Below are positions 49,396 to 58,106 of a DNA stretch of 64,000 nucleotides, piece after piece. The notes beneath the pieces are model-generated. The model did not search any database, was not told the DNA's origin, and was given only the letters and a program-made list of their open reading frames with translations. The position numbers and the translations under genes were made by a program. Position 1 is the stretch's first letter; every line of letters begins with the position of its first letter. Source of the DNA: Parafrankia elaeagni (GTDB taxonomy: Bacteria > Actinomycetota > Actinomycetes > Frankiales > Frankiaceae); NCBI RefSeq assembly GCF_000374165.1, contig NZ_KB893717.1, positions 1 through 64,000 of the forward strand. Reading direction: 5' to 3'.

Positions 49396-49674
49396 GTCGC
49401 GCCGTCCTCCGGTGGGCGGCGGTCGCGGTCGGCCACTGTCCGCAGCCGTGGTTGCCACCGCCGCAGGCTACGCCGCGGACCACAGCCCGCATACGGCCGG
49501 CTCCGGTCGGCGTGCCGGGCAGGCGCCACGCCGCGGGGACACCGGGACACCTCAGTCGGCGCCCATACGGCTTCCGGACGGTCACACTGTCTACCCTGGT
49601 GACGAACGTCGCGATGACGCCCGCCCGGCACCCCGGCCGGCGCACCGTGCGAGCCTGGTCACGAGGAGCCCCCA

Positions 49675-49941
49675 GTGCCCGAATCCCGACGCCGGAAGTC
49701 GAAGAAGCCGGCGGCGACCGCCCCCCAGGGCAGCACCCGCACGCCGAAGCGCAAGCCACCGTCGCCGCCCTGGTTCGGGGCGATGATCCTGGCGTTCTTC
49801 CTGATCGGCATTGCCTATCTGCTCGTCTACTACTTCTCCGACGGCGGGGTGCTCGGGATGGAGAGCCTCGGCGGCTGGAACATCCTGGTCGGTTTCGGGT
49901 TCGTGGTCGTCGGGCTGGCAGTGTCGACCCAGTGGCGCTGA
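49675..49941 (+). CDS. crgA: Cell division protein CrgA
   Basis: An 88-residue two-pass membrane protein that links FtsZ, FtsQ and PBPs at the septum. A basic N-terminus (PESRRRKSKKPAATAPQGS) is followed by WFGAMILAFFLIGIAYLLVY near 33-52 and a second segment NILVGFGFVVVGLAVSTQW near 69-87, ending QWR as in orthologues. The start is GTG 49675. The same position relative to DUF881 and pabA/trpG is seen in Mycobacterium and Streptomyces. Confidence 0.95.
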   Translation: MPESRRRKSKKPAATAPQGSTRTPKRKPPSPPWFGAMILAFFLIGIAYLLVYYFSDGGVLGMESLGGWNILVGFGFVVVGLAVSTQWR

Positions 49942-49999
49942 GCGGTCCAGCCGACGCTGAGCGGTCCCGTGGCGCCGCGATGACTTCCACCGATGTCAT

Positions 50000-50031
50000 T
50001 CATCCACAACCGTTGTCCACAATGTGGATAT
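50000..50031. promoter_or_regulatory. Cluster of DnaA-box-like sites
   Basis: TCATCCACA (50000-50008), TTGTCCACA (50013-50021) and TGTGGATAT (50023-50031, inverted) lie within 32 bases. TTGTCCACA is the actinobacterial DnaA consensus. TCCACAATGTGGA (50016-50028) is a perfect palindrome. Binding is not shown; the site could equally serve another regulator. Confidence 0.45.
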
Positions 50032-50089
50032 CCGGCATACGGAACCCTTATGCCCGACGGGCCGACGCTGTTCCCGACAGGGCCGGCAC

Positions 50090-50122
50090 AACGGGCCCCG
50101 GCCCGTTACGCCGGGGCCCGTT
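50090..50122 (-). terminator. Hairpin downstream of the GH15 gene
   Basis: A perfect 13-bp stem AACGGGCCCCGGC / GCCGGGGCCCGTT with a seven-base loop starts six bases past the GH15 stop. There is no T run, which is common in actinobacteria. Confidence 0.75.
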
Positions 50123-50127
50123 GCCGA

Positions 50128-52062
50128 TCAGCCGGCGTAGGAGGGCTGGGGGCGGGAGTCGCCGCCCTCGGCCCCGATGACGTACATCACCGCGTTGATC
50201 AGGGCCAGGTGGGTGAAGGCCTGTGGGAAGTTGCCCAGGTGGCGGCCGTCTGCCGGGTCGATCTCCTCGGCGTAGAGGTCCAGCGGGCTGGCCAGGCTCA
50301 GCAGCCGCTCGCACAGCTGCCGGGCCCGGGTGACCTCCCCGATCTCCACGAGCGCCGACACCAGCCAGAACGAGCAGATGAGGAACGCGCCCTCCTCGCC
50401 CTCGGCCCCGTCATCGGTCTCGTCCGTCCGGTAGCGCAGGACAAGACCGTCCACGGTCAGCTCGTCGGCGACGGCGAGCACGGTGGCCTTCACCCGGTCG
50501 TCGGTCGGGGGCAGGAAGCCCAGCAGCGGCATCAGCAGCACCGAGGCGTCCAGGGCGGTCGACCCGTAGTACTGGGTGAACACGCCGCGGTGGTCGACTC
50601 CGTTGGCCAGCACGTCCGCATGGATCTCCTGCGCGATGCCGCGCCACCGCTCGGCCGTGGTGTAGTCACCGCGCATCTGCGCCAGCTGCCGGCCGCGGTC
50701 GAGCGCCACCCAGCAGAGCATCTTGGACGCCGTGAAGTGCTGGGGTTTGCCGCGGACCTCCCACATCCCCCGGTCGGGCTCCCGCCAGTGCGTCGCCGCG
50801 GCCTCGACGAGCCGGACGAGCACCGTCCACAGCCGTTCGGACAGGTAGTCCCGCGAACGGGTGTGCAGGTAGACCGAGTCGAGGATGACGCCCCACACGT
50901 CGTGCTGGCGCTGCTGGGCCGCCGCGTTGCCGACCCGGACGGGGGTGGCACCGTCGTAGCCGGACAGGTGCCCGAGGATCTCCTCGTCGATCCGCGGCTC
51001 GCCGCCGACCCGGTACATCACCTGGATGTCGTCGGCGTGCTCGGCGACGTCCGCGATGAACGAGAAGAAGTCGTCCGCCTCGTAGTCCAGGCCGAGGGTG
51101 TAGAGGCCCCACAGGGCGAACGTCGAGTCGCGGATCCAGCTGTACCGGTAGTCCCAGTTGCGCTCGCCGTGCGGGGTCTCCGGCAGGGACGTCGTCGCGG
51201 CGGCGAGCAGCGCGCCGGTCGGTGCGTAGGTCAGGCCCTTCAGCGCGAGGGCGCTGCGCTGGAGATGCCGGCGCCACGGGTGGTCCGGGAACCTCCCGCG
51301 GGACAGCCACTGCCGCCAGAACTCGGTGGTGCTCTCGACCGCCGTACAGGCCTGGCGGTAGTCGGCGGGCAGCAGCGGGTCCTCCGCCCGCCAGGTCAGC
51401 GCGACGAACGCGGTGTCGCCCTCCCGCAGCGTCGTCCGGGCCAGCGCCCGGCGGCCGTCGAAACCGAGCCGCAGGTCGGTGCGCAGCCGCAGCGAGACGC
51501 CCGAGGACGGATCGGCGTCCGGCCCGGTCTCCGGGCCGGCGTGGCTGATCACACCGGTGGAGTAGTCGTCGCCTTCGTAGCACCATGACTCGGGGCTGCG
51601 CCCGTAGTCGAAGTTCGGCTCACAGACGAGGCTCAGGTCGACGTCGCCGTGCTCGCACCGGGCGAGCCGCAGCAGCACGTGGTCGGCGTCCCAGTCGCCG
51701 GGGGTGCGACGGTGCGTCTTGGAGCGCCGGTGGGTGCGGTGCCACCGGCCGACGACCAGGCAGTCCGTGACGATCAGCCACCCGGTGGGTGTCTGCCAGG
51801 TGGTCTCCAGGACGTTGGTCCCCGGCAGGTAGCGGCGACCGGCCGGAATGAACGTCCGGTCCGGGCCGAAGCGGAACCCGCCCGCTGACCGGTCGAGCAC
51901 CGCCCCGAACACGCTCGGCGCGTCGGGGCGGGGCACGCACATCCACTCGACGTTCCCGCTTGGCGCGACCAGGCAGTTCGTCTCGCAGTCGGAGAGGAAC
52001 CCGTACTCGGCGATCGGCGGGAACGGGCTCCCCCCGCCACGTCGCGTCGGTGTGTGCGCCAC
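50128..52062 (-). CDS. Glycoside hydrolase family 15 protein (trehalase/glucoamylase type)
   Basis: A 644-residue enzyme. The N-terminal part ([37 protein letters not shown]) is the super-sandwich domain of GH15. The (alpha/alpha)6 catalytic barrel has [33 protein letters not shown] and [20 protein letters not shown]. In actinobacteria this subfamily (Rv2402 type) includes true trehalases as well as dextran-type glucosidases, so the substrate is not fixed. No signal peptide, hence cytosolic. GTG 52062 has GGAGGGGG four bases upstream. It interrupts the expected crgA-PH-protein linkage. Confidence 0.88.
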   Translation of the reverse strand: MAHTPTRRGGGSPFPPIAEYGFLSDCETNCLVAPSGNVEWMCVPRPDAPSVFGAVLDRSAGGFRFGPDRTFIPAGRRYLPGTNVLETTWQTPTGWLIVTDCLVVGRWHRTHRRSKTHRRTPGDWDADHVLLRLARCEHGDVDLSLVCEPNFDYGRSPESWCYEGDDYSTGVISHAGPETGPDADPSSGVSLRLRTDLRLGFDGRRALARTTLREGDTAFVALTWRAEDPLLPADYRQACTAVESTTEFWRQWLSRGRFPDHPWRRHLQRSALALKGLTYAPTGALLAAATTSLPETPHGERNWDYRYSWIRDSTFALWGLYTLGLDYEADDFFSFIADVAEHADDIQVMYRVGGEPRIDEEILGHLSGYDGATPVRVGNAAAQQRQHDVWGVILDSVYLHTRSRDYLSERLWTVLVRLVEAAATHWREPDRGMWEVRGKPQHFTASKMLCWVALDRGRQLAQMRGDYTTAERWRGIAQEIHADVLANGVDHRGVFTQYYGSTALDASVLLMPLLGFLPPTDDRVKATVLAVADELTVDGLVLRYRTDETDDGAEGEEGAFLICSFWLVSALVEIGEVTRARQLCERLLSLASPLDLYAEEIDPADGRHLGNFPQAFTHLALINAVMYVIGAEGGDSRPQPSYAG

Positions 52063-52254
52063 TGTTCCCCCTCCACCCGCGCCGCGGTGCCGCGACGCCG
52101 TCGCCCGCGACCGGCCGCCCCTTCCCCGCGGATCGGACCACCAGATCGCTACTTTGAGTAAAAGTAAGAACGCGAATGGTAGCCAGACCCGGAGGGCGCG
52201 CAAGCCACCCGGCCGCGCCGTCGGCAAGCCGACACCGGCTGGCGGGGCCCGGGG

Positions 52255-53118
52255 TCAGCCGGGCCGGCGTGGGGTCCGGTAGTCCACGAACGCCTCCTCG
52301 GCGGCCCACGCCGCGTAGCGGTCCGGACCCAGCGCGGCCAGCGCGCCCGCCGTCTGCGAGGCATGCGCCCGCAGTGCGGCGATCTTGCGTTCCAGTAGGG
52401 CCCCGGTGGGCCGCAGCCGGGCCGCGAGCACCTCCTCCGCCACGACCGGGCTGTCCTCCTCAGCCTCCTCGGCGTCCTCGTTCATCCGCACGCCAAGGAT
52501 CTCCTCCACGTCCCGGCTCTGGGCGGCACGGTCGGCGGTCGCGGCCGCGTACAGCAGGCGGGCGCCGGCCGGGGCCGCCCGCTCGAACGCGGCCGTCGCC
52601 CAGGCCGAGACTGCGCGGTGGTCCGGGTGGCCGGTGAAACCGTCCGGTCCGAAGGTCACGACAGCGGCCGGGCTGACGGCGCGGATGACCTCGGCGATCC
52701 GATGCACCGGTCCGGCCGGCGGGATCTCGGCGCAGCCACCGTCGGGCAGGCCGAGCAGAACCTGCTCGCGGACCCCGAGGACGTCCAGCGCCCCGGCCAG
52801 TTCGGCCACCCGCAGCTGGCCGAGCGTCGTTCCCGGCGGCGAGCCGGGCGGGACCGGCCCGCCCCGCTCGCCGCGCGTGGCCGTCAGGCAGACGACCCTG
52901 GCTCCGAGCCCCGCGGCCACCGCCATCAGCGCTCCGGACAGGTAGGTCTCGTCGTCCGGATGCGCCCAGATCCCGAGCAGTGGCCCCGGCGGGGGCGGCG
53001 CCGGGGTCGCCGCACCGGCGCGGCGACCGCCGAGAAGGTCGAGAACCAGCGTTCCGACCAGCCCGGTCGGCCCAGCCAGCCCGGTCGGCCCAGCCAGCCC
53101 GGTCGGCCCGCGGCTCAT
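52255..53118 (-). CDS. PIG-L (LmbE/GlcNAc deacetylase) family protein
   Basis: A 287-residue zinc-dependent deacetylase fold. The metal-binding motif AHPDDE is at residues 52-57 and the second is GHPDH near 164. The family removes N-acetyl groups from GlcNAc-containing glycosides, as in MshB, Mca and teicoplanin or LmbE-type enzymes. The N-terminus carries an 18-bp repeat (GPTGLA three times) not expected in the fold. ATG 53118 overlaps the methyltransferase stop (ATGA), so the two proteins are translationally coupled. It is not an obvious MshB because the expected inositol-site residues could not be verified by eye. Confidence 0.85.
   Translation of the reverse strand: MSRGPTGLAGPTGLAGPTGLVGTLVLDLLGGRRAGAATPAPPPPGPLLGIWAHPDDETYLSGALMAVAAGLGARVVCLTATRGERGGPVPPGSPPGTTLGQLRVAELAGALDVLGVREQVLLGLPDGGCAEIPPAGPVHRIAEVIRAVSPAAVVTFGPDGFTGHPDHRAVSAWATAAFERAAPAGARLLYAAATADRAAQSRDVEEILGVRMNEDAEEAEEDSPVVAEEVLAARLRPTGALLERKIAALRAHASQTAGALAALGPDRYAAWAAEEAFVDYRTPRRPG
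53060..53109. repeat. 18-bp in-frame tandem repeat (2.8 copies)
   Basis: Unit AGCCCGGTCGGCCCAGCC. On the minus strand it encodes GPTGLA units at the N-terminus of the PIG-L protein. Confidence 0.95.
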
Positions 53119-54320
53119 CTCCGGGCCTCGATGACGATGTTGACCATCGTCTCCGCGGCCACCCGGACGGAGCCGAACCCGCCGGCCCGGAGGACCTCGG
53201 CGATCCGCGCCGGTCCGGCCATGCCGCCCAGGGCGTCCCGGCCGGGTGCGTCGCCGTGGGCGGCGTGGGCGGCGTGGGCGGCGTGATCACCATCGGTACC
53301 CGGCTCGGGCTGCGAGAGCGCGTCGGGCAGGCAGACGAGGGTCGATGCCGCGTAGAAACTCTGCCCGACGACGTCGGTGTTGTCCTCCACCCTGTCCGCC
53401 GCGCGCGGCTCCACCAGCATCAGCGTGCCGCCGGGGGCGAGCGCCCGGTAGCACGCCGCGGCGGCGGCCACCGCGTCCCGAACGTGGTGGAAGGAGTCGA
53501 AGAAGCAGATGAGGCTGTAGCCGCCGCCGATGTCGCCGGTCACCGGGGCCACCGCGAAGGTCGTCCAGTCGGCGACCCCGGCCCGGTGGGCGGCCGTCCG
53601 CGCGGCGTGCACCGACTGCGGGTGCGGGTCGACGCCGTGGAAGGTGGACGACGGGAAGGCCTCCGCCATGAGCAGGGTCGACGAGCCGTGGCCGCAGCCG
53701 ACGTCGAGCACCTTCACGCCGGAGCGCAGCCGGTCGACGATCCCGTCCAGCGCGGGGAGCCACTCACTGACCAGGCTGGCCCGGTAGAGCGGACCGAAGT
53801 AGCGGTGGACGCCGCTGTACAGCCGCGGGTCGTGGCTTCCCCACTCGATGCCACCGCCGGTGCGGAACGTGTCGACCAGCCTGTCCGCGGCGGCGTAGAA
53901 ACCCATGATCGACTCGTAGCCGCCGGCCGAGGCCGCTGGCGAGTTCGGGTCCGCGAGCACCGCGGCCCATTCGGCCGGCAGGTGGAACTGCTCGTTCGCC
54001 GGGTCGTAGCGCAGGTTGCCGGCGGCGTACTGGGACGCCAGCCACTCCCGCAGGTAGCGCTCCACCAGGCCGGTCCGCGCCGCGAGCTCCCCGCTGGTGA
54101 CCGGCCCCGCGGCCGCGAGAGCCGCCCACAGGCCGAGCCTGTCACCGAGCCACCCGAGGGCGCTCACCGTGGCGGTCGCCTGGTCCTGGGCGATCTTGAA
54201 GGCGAACCGCTCGACCTCCGCCAGGTCGAAGCCTCCCTGGGCCAGAGCCGTGTCGTCCGCCGTCGTGCCGTCCGCTGTGGTCTCGGTGGTCTCGATGGTC
54301 TCGATGGTCTCGGTGGTCAT
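53115..54320 (-). CDS. Class I SAM-dependent methyltransferase with N-terminal winged-helix dimerisation domain
   Basis: A 401-residue protein. After a Thr/Glu-rich N-terminus (TETIETIETTETT), residues 35-110 form a winged helix (SGELAARTGLVERYLREWLA). Motif I is VKVLDVGCGHGSSTLLM near 206, and SFHHVRDAVAAAAACYRALA and APGGTLMLVEPRA follow. The layout resembles Rv2258c-type and small-molecule methyltransferases with an HTH-like dimer domain. It is coupled by ATGA to the PIG-L deacetylase and divergent from the AfsR-type regulator. Its N-terminal domain is not expected to bind DNA. ATG 54320 has AGGAGG upstream. The loop at 53256-53282 holds a three-copy 9-bp repeat (HAAHAAHAA). Confidence 0.86.
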   Translation of the reverse strand: MTTETIETIETTETTADGTTADDTALAQGGFDLAEVERFAFKIAQDQATATVSALGWLGDRLGLWAALAAAGPVTSGELAARTGLVERYLREWLASQYAAGNLRYDPANEQFHLPAEWAAVLADPNSPAASAGGYESIMGFYAAADRLVDTFRTGGGIEWGSHDPRLYSGVHRYFGPLYRASLVSEWLPALDGIVDRLRSGVKVLDVGCGHGSSTLLMAEAFPSSTFHGVDPHPQSVHAARTAAHRAGVADWTTFAVAPVTGDIGGGYSLICFFDSFHHVRDAVAAAAACYRALAPGGTLMLVEPRAADRVEDNTDVVGQSFYAASTLVCLPDALSQPEPGTDGDHAAHAAHAAHGDAPGRDALGGMAGPARIAEVLRAGGFGSVRVAAETMVNIVIEARR

Positions 54321-54500
54321 GGCCGCCTCCTGCTGCCGGCGGGCTCCGGAGGGTGTCGCACACCCGTCCGGGATGAGCCCGGTGATGAACACCTCCGAGG
54401 CTGCGTGAGCCGGCTTGAATGGGAGCTGCACGCCAGATGCACGCGGTTGCACGGCTCTTCCGCCGACAGGGAGGGGTCGGCCGGGAGGGGAGGAGCACAG

Positions 54501-57500
54501 ATGACCGGCGGCACCATCCCCGACGACCGTTCCGCTCCGTGGGCGGATGTGGAGGTCGACCTCCTCGGCCCGATGCGGCTGCGCGTCGACGGGTCGGAGG
54601 TCGCCGTTCCCGGCGCCCGGCGGCGGGCCCTGCTGGCCACGCTGGCACTGGCCCAGGCGAGGGTCGTCGGAGTCGGCGCGCTCACCGAGGCCGTCTGGGG
54701 CACGGAGCCGCCCACCTCCGCCGGCCCGACACTGCACAGCCACCTCTCGCGGATCAGAGGCCACCTCGGGGCACGGGCCGACCACCTCCTCCGGGACGGC
54801 GGCGGCTATCGGCTCGTGCTCGCCGCCAACAGCCTCGACGCCGCCCGGGCGGAGGCGTCCGCGGCGCGGGCCCGAGCGCTGCGCCCGACCGATCCGGCGG
54901 CCTCGGCCGACCAGCTGCGGCTGGCCCTCGGCCTGTGGCGGGGTGACGCCCTGGCGGAGTTCGGCGAGGGTGGCCCGCTCGGTGCCGAGGCCGTCCGGCT
55001 GGCCCGGCTGCGCCAGACGCTCACCGATGATCTCCTGGATGCTCGCCTCGGCTGCGAACCCGCGGCGGTCGTGATCGGGGATGCCATGCACGCCGCGGCC
55101 GCCGACCCGTTACGGGAGGCCGCGCACCTGCTGCTCATCCGCGCACTGGCACTGGACGGCCGGGCCCCCGAAGCACTCTCCGTCGCCCGCGGCTTCCGCC
55201 GCCGGCTCGCCGACGAGACGGGTCTGGCCGCGTCGGCGGCGCTCGCCGATCTCGAACGCGCGGTGGCCCGCGGCGAGCTCGTTCCCACCGCCCCACCATC
55301 TGTCCGTGCTGCTGCCGCGGCACCGTCTTCGCAGCCCACGGAGCAGCCCACGGAGCAGCCCACGGAGCGGGGCACGCCCGGCGACCGGGCTCGGCGGGTC
55401 CCTCAGGACCCGCCGAGCCCGCGAGTCCGCCTGCCCCGCTCCCCCACACCTCTGCTGGGACGCGCCGACGAGCTGGACCGACTCGCCGAGCTGCTGCGCG
55501 CCGACCGGTGCGTGACCATCGTCGGGCCCGGCGGCGTGGGCAAGACGCGCATCATGCTGGACCTCGTGCACCGTGCCGCCCCGCTGTGGCCGGACGGGGC
55601 CACCCTGGTCGAACTGGCACCCGTGCGGGACGAGGCGACAGTGCCCTTCGTTCTCGCGCAGGCGCTGGAGGTCAGCACCCGAGGTGACCTGCTGCATGCC
55701 GTGATCGACTTCCTGTCGACCCGCCGGCAGATCCTCGTGATCGACAACTGCGAGCACCTGCTGGACGCCGCCCGCGCCCTGGTGGTCGAACTGCTCCGCT
55801 GGGTGCCGCACCTCGCGGTGCTGACCACGAGCCGGGCCCCGCTGGGCGCGGCCGGCGAGTGGGTGTTCCGCCTCGGGCCGCTCGCGCTGCCCGCGCCGGG
55901 CACCGATCCGGCCGACGCCGCCGACGCGGCCGCCGTCCGGTTGTTCCTCGACCGCGCGAGGCAGGCCCGCGGCGGCACCGAGCTGAGTCGCGCGGCCGTC
56001 GGCGACGCCGTGGAGATCTGCCGCGGGCTGGACGGCCTGCCGCTGGCGATCGAGCTGGCGGCGAGCCGGCTGACGGTACTGCACCCGACCGACCTGCGCG
56101 CCCGGATGGACACCGGGCTCGATCTCGGCCGGGGTGGCGGGGGGCCTGCCGACGACCATCGCCACCAGACCCTGCGCGGCACGATCGCCTGGTCCTACCG
56201 CCTGCTCGACGCCCGCGCCCAGCGGCTTTTCCGTCATCTGGCCGCGGTCCCGGGTGTCTTCGAGCTGTCGGTCGCCGAGTTCGTCGCCACGGCGATCGCC
56301 GACGACGATCCGGTGGCCGCGCTGGGTGCTCTCGTCGACACATCGATGGTGGAGACGGTCCCGTCACCGGTCGACCCCGGCAGCGGCACAGCGTTCCGGA
56401 TGTTGGACAGCATCCGGGCGTACGGGACGGAGGCGGCGCGCGCGGCCGGTGAGCTCGAGGCCGCCCAGGATCTGGTCGCCGCCTGGTCCTGCACGTTCAG
56501 CCGGGCCGCGGCGGCGGGCCTGACCGGTGGGGACGCGCCGTGGTGGGGCCGGCGCATCCTCGCCGCGCTGCCCGTGCTGCGGGCCGGCCGCGAACGGCTG
56601 CTGGAGCGCGGTGACGTGGCGGCCGCGGTACGGATCTGCGTCGACATCGAGGAGTACGCGATCTGGCACGACAACGCCGAGCTGTGGGCCTGGACGCTGG
56701 ACAGCACCGAGCTTCCCGGAGTCGCCGACCTGCCGGACGCGGCGCAGCTGCTCGCCGCCGCCAGTCACGCGGCGTGGCGGTCGGGCAGCCTGGCGCAGGC
56801 CGTCGACCTCGCCCGGCGCTCGCTCGCCTGCGCCCAGGACGAGATCGGGGTCAGTGTCGCCCAGTACGCGCTGGGCACCGTCGCGCTGTTCACGGGCGAC
56901 TACGACGCCTCCGTCGAGAACCTCACCGCCTGCGCCGAGGTGGACTCGTACCGCATCCCGAACCAGCTGGCCGTCGCGGCGCTGGCGGCGGCCTACGGCG
57001 GCCGGGACGCGCTGGCCGAGCAGCTGATCACCCGCGCCGACCGGCTCATGGCCGGCACCACCATGGCGGTCACCCGGGCGTTCGTCCCCTACGTCCAGGC
57101 GGAGATCCACACGCACAGCGACCCCGCGCTGGCCCGTCGGCACGCCGAGCGCGCCCTGCGCGAGGCCCGTTCCAGCGCCATCACCTTCATCGCGGGGGTC
57201 ACACTGGTCACACTGGCCTCGTCCGCGGCTCGCACCGGCGATCTGGCCACCGCGGTCGCCTGCTACCCGGAGGTGATCCAGCAGTGGCTGCGGACCGGAA
57301 GCTGGCCGCAGCAGTGGACCACCCTGCGTAACGCGGCCGACCTGCTCGCCCGGCTGGGCCGGGAGGAGGACGCGTTGCTGATGCTGATCGCGGCGGAGGC
57401 GGACCCCGATGCCCCCGCGGTGGTGGGAGTCGATGCGGAGCAGCTCGCGGGCCTGCTCACGAGGCTGGACGCCCATCTCGGCGACGCGGTGGCAAGCCGG

Positions 57501-57626
57501 ATCCGGCAGGACGCGCTCCGGTTGGGTCGGGTGGAGGTGGTGGAACGGGCGCTGGCCGCCGTCGCCGCCCTTCGCACCGCGACCCCGGATACGGCGGATG
57601 CCACGGACGCGGCGGCGAGGATCTGA
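54501..57626 (+). CDS. AfsR/SARP-type transcriptional regulator (wHTH-BTAD-NB-ARC-TPR)
   Basis: A 1041-residue activator of the AfsR type. An OmpR-like winged helix lies near 15-95 (VDLLGPMRLRVDG, ALLATLALAQARVVGVGALT, LHSHLSRIRGHLGARAD). BTAD covers about 100-260. A linker with three TEQP repeats follows. The NB-ARC P-loop is GPGGVGKTRIML near 342, and LVIDNCEHLLDAARALV carries Walker B. A long helical repeat region covers the last 450 residues. Such regulators activate secondary-metabolite clusters when they bind ATP. ATG 54501 follows GGGAGGGGAGGAG. The upstream frame is open but without a good start. It is divergent from the methyltransferase-deacetylase pair. Confidence 0.92.
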   Translation: MTGGTIPDDRSAPWADVEVDLLGPMRLRVDGSEVAVPGARRRALLATLALAQARVVGVGALTEAVWGTEPPTSAGPTLHSHLSRIRGHLGARADHLLRDGGGYRLVLAANSLDAARAEASAARARALRPTDPAASADQLRLALGLWRGDALAEFGEGGPLGAEAVRLARLRQTLTDDLLDARLGCEPAAVVIGDAMHAAAADPLREAAHLLLIRALALDGRAPEALSVARGFRRRLADETGLAASAALADLERAVARGELVPTAPPSVRAAAAAPSSQPTEQPTEQPTERGTPGDRARRVPQDPPSPRVRLPRSPTPLLGRADELDRLAELLRADRCVTIVGPGGVGKTRIMLDLVHRAAPLWPDGATLVELAPVRDEATVPFVLAQALEVSTRGDLLHAVIDFLSTRRQILVIDNCEHLLDAARALVVELLRWVPHLAVLTTSRAPLGAAGEWVFRLGPLALPAPGTDPADAADAAAVRLFLDRARQARGGTELSRAAVGDAVEICRGLDGLPLAIELAASRLTVLHPTDLRARMDTGLDLGRGGGGPADDHRHQTLRGTIAWSYRLLDARAQRLFRHLAAVPGVFELSVAEFVATAIADDDPVAALGALVDTSMVETVPSPVDPGSGTAFRMLDSIRAYGTEAARAAGELEAAQDLVAAWSCTFSRAAAAGLTGGDAPWWGRRILAALPVLRAGRERLLERGDVAAAVRICVDIEEYAIWHDNAELWAWTLDSTELPGVADLPDAAQLLAAASHAAWRSGSLAQAVDLARRSLACAQDEIGVSVAQYALGTVALFTGDYDASVENLTACAEVDSYRIPNQLAVAALAAAYGGRDALAEQLITRADRLMAGTTMAVTRAFVPYVQAEIHTHSDPALARRHAERALREARSSAITFIAGVTLVTLASSAARTGDLATAVACYPEVIQQWLRTGSWPQQWTTLRNAADLLARLGREEDALLMLIAAEADPDAPAVVGVDAEQLAGLLTRLDAHLGDAVASRIRQDALRLGRVEVVERALAAVAALRTATPDTADATDAAARI

Positions 57627-57628
57627 CC

Positions 57629-58075
57629 GTGGCGCCGCAGAAGCTTTCCTGGTCTCCCTCGCTGCTGCGGTGCGCCGCGTACGCGGCGGGCGGCGGCGCC
57701 CTGCTCGTCGTCGCCGCCGTCGAGAGCCTGGCCTGGCGGGCGGCGTCCCTCGACAACGCGGGACGCCTGCTCGTCGGTCTGGTCGGCCTGGGGCTGGTGG
57801 GGCTGGCCGTCCGGGACGCGGCAGGCCGGCCCGCGCTGCGGCTGACCGCCGGCGGACTCGACTACGTGGACGGGCTGCGCCGCCGGCACCTGCCCTGGGC
57901 CGCGGTGCTCGGCGTTCGCTCCGCGGCCCTGACCCACAACCGCCGCCTCGTCCACGTGCGCACCCTGGAGATCGAGACCCTCGATGGGCCGGTGCTGATC
58001 AGCCGCCGGCAGCTCGGTGCGGATCCGGAGCAGGTAGCGGAGATCATCGAGGAGCAGCGCGCCCGGCTCGGCTGA
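57629..58075 (+). CDS. PH domain membrane protein (Rv0010c-type)
   Basis: A 148-residue protein. Two membrane segments (AAYAAGGGALLVVAAVESLA and LLVGLVGLGLVGLAVRDAA) are followed by a bacterial PH-like domain (LRLTAGGLDYVDGLRRRHLP and on) ending in a short helix. In M. tuberculosis the orthologue lies between crgA and ppiA. Its role is unknown but it tracks with the septal block. The start is GTG 57629, three bases after the AfsR-type gene, so it could be read through from it. Confidence 0.85.
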   Translation: MAPQKLSWSPSLLRCAAYAAGGGALLVVAAVESLAWRAASLDNAGRLLVGLVGLGLVGLAVRDAAGRPALRLTAGGLDYVDGLRRRHLPWAAVLGVRSAALTHNRRLVHVRTLEIETLDGPVLISRRQLGADPEQVAEIIEEQRARLG

Positions 58076-58106
58076 GAACGGCCGGGTCAGGCGCGGTCAG
58101 GCGCGG

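Noticed and set aside
52980-54500. Upstream extension of the AfsR-type gene as one 1548-residue protein
   Set aside because: The extension overlaps the methyltransferase and deacetylase genes on the other strand and has low-complexity sequence. ATG 54501 has a strong ribosome-binding site and begins the family domain.
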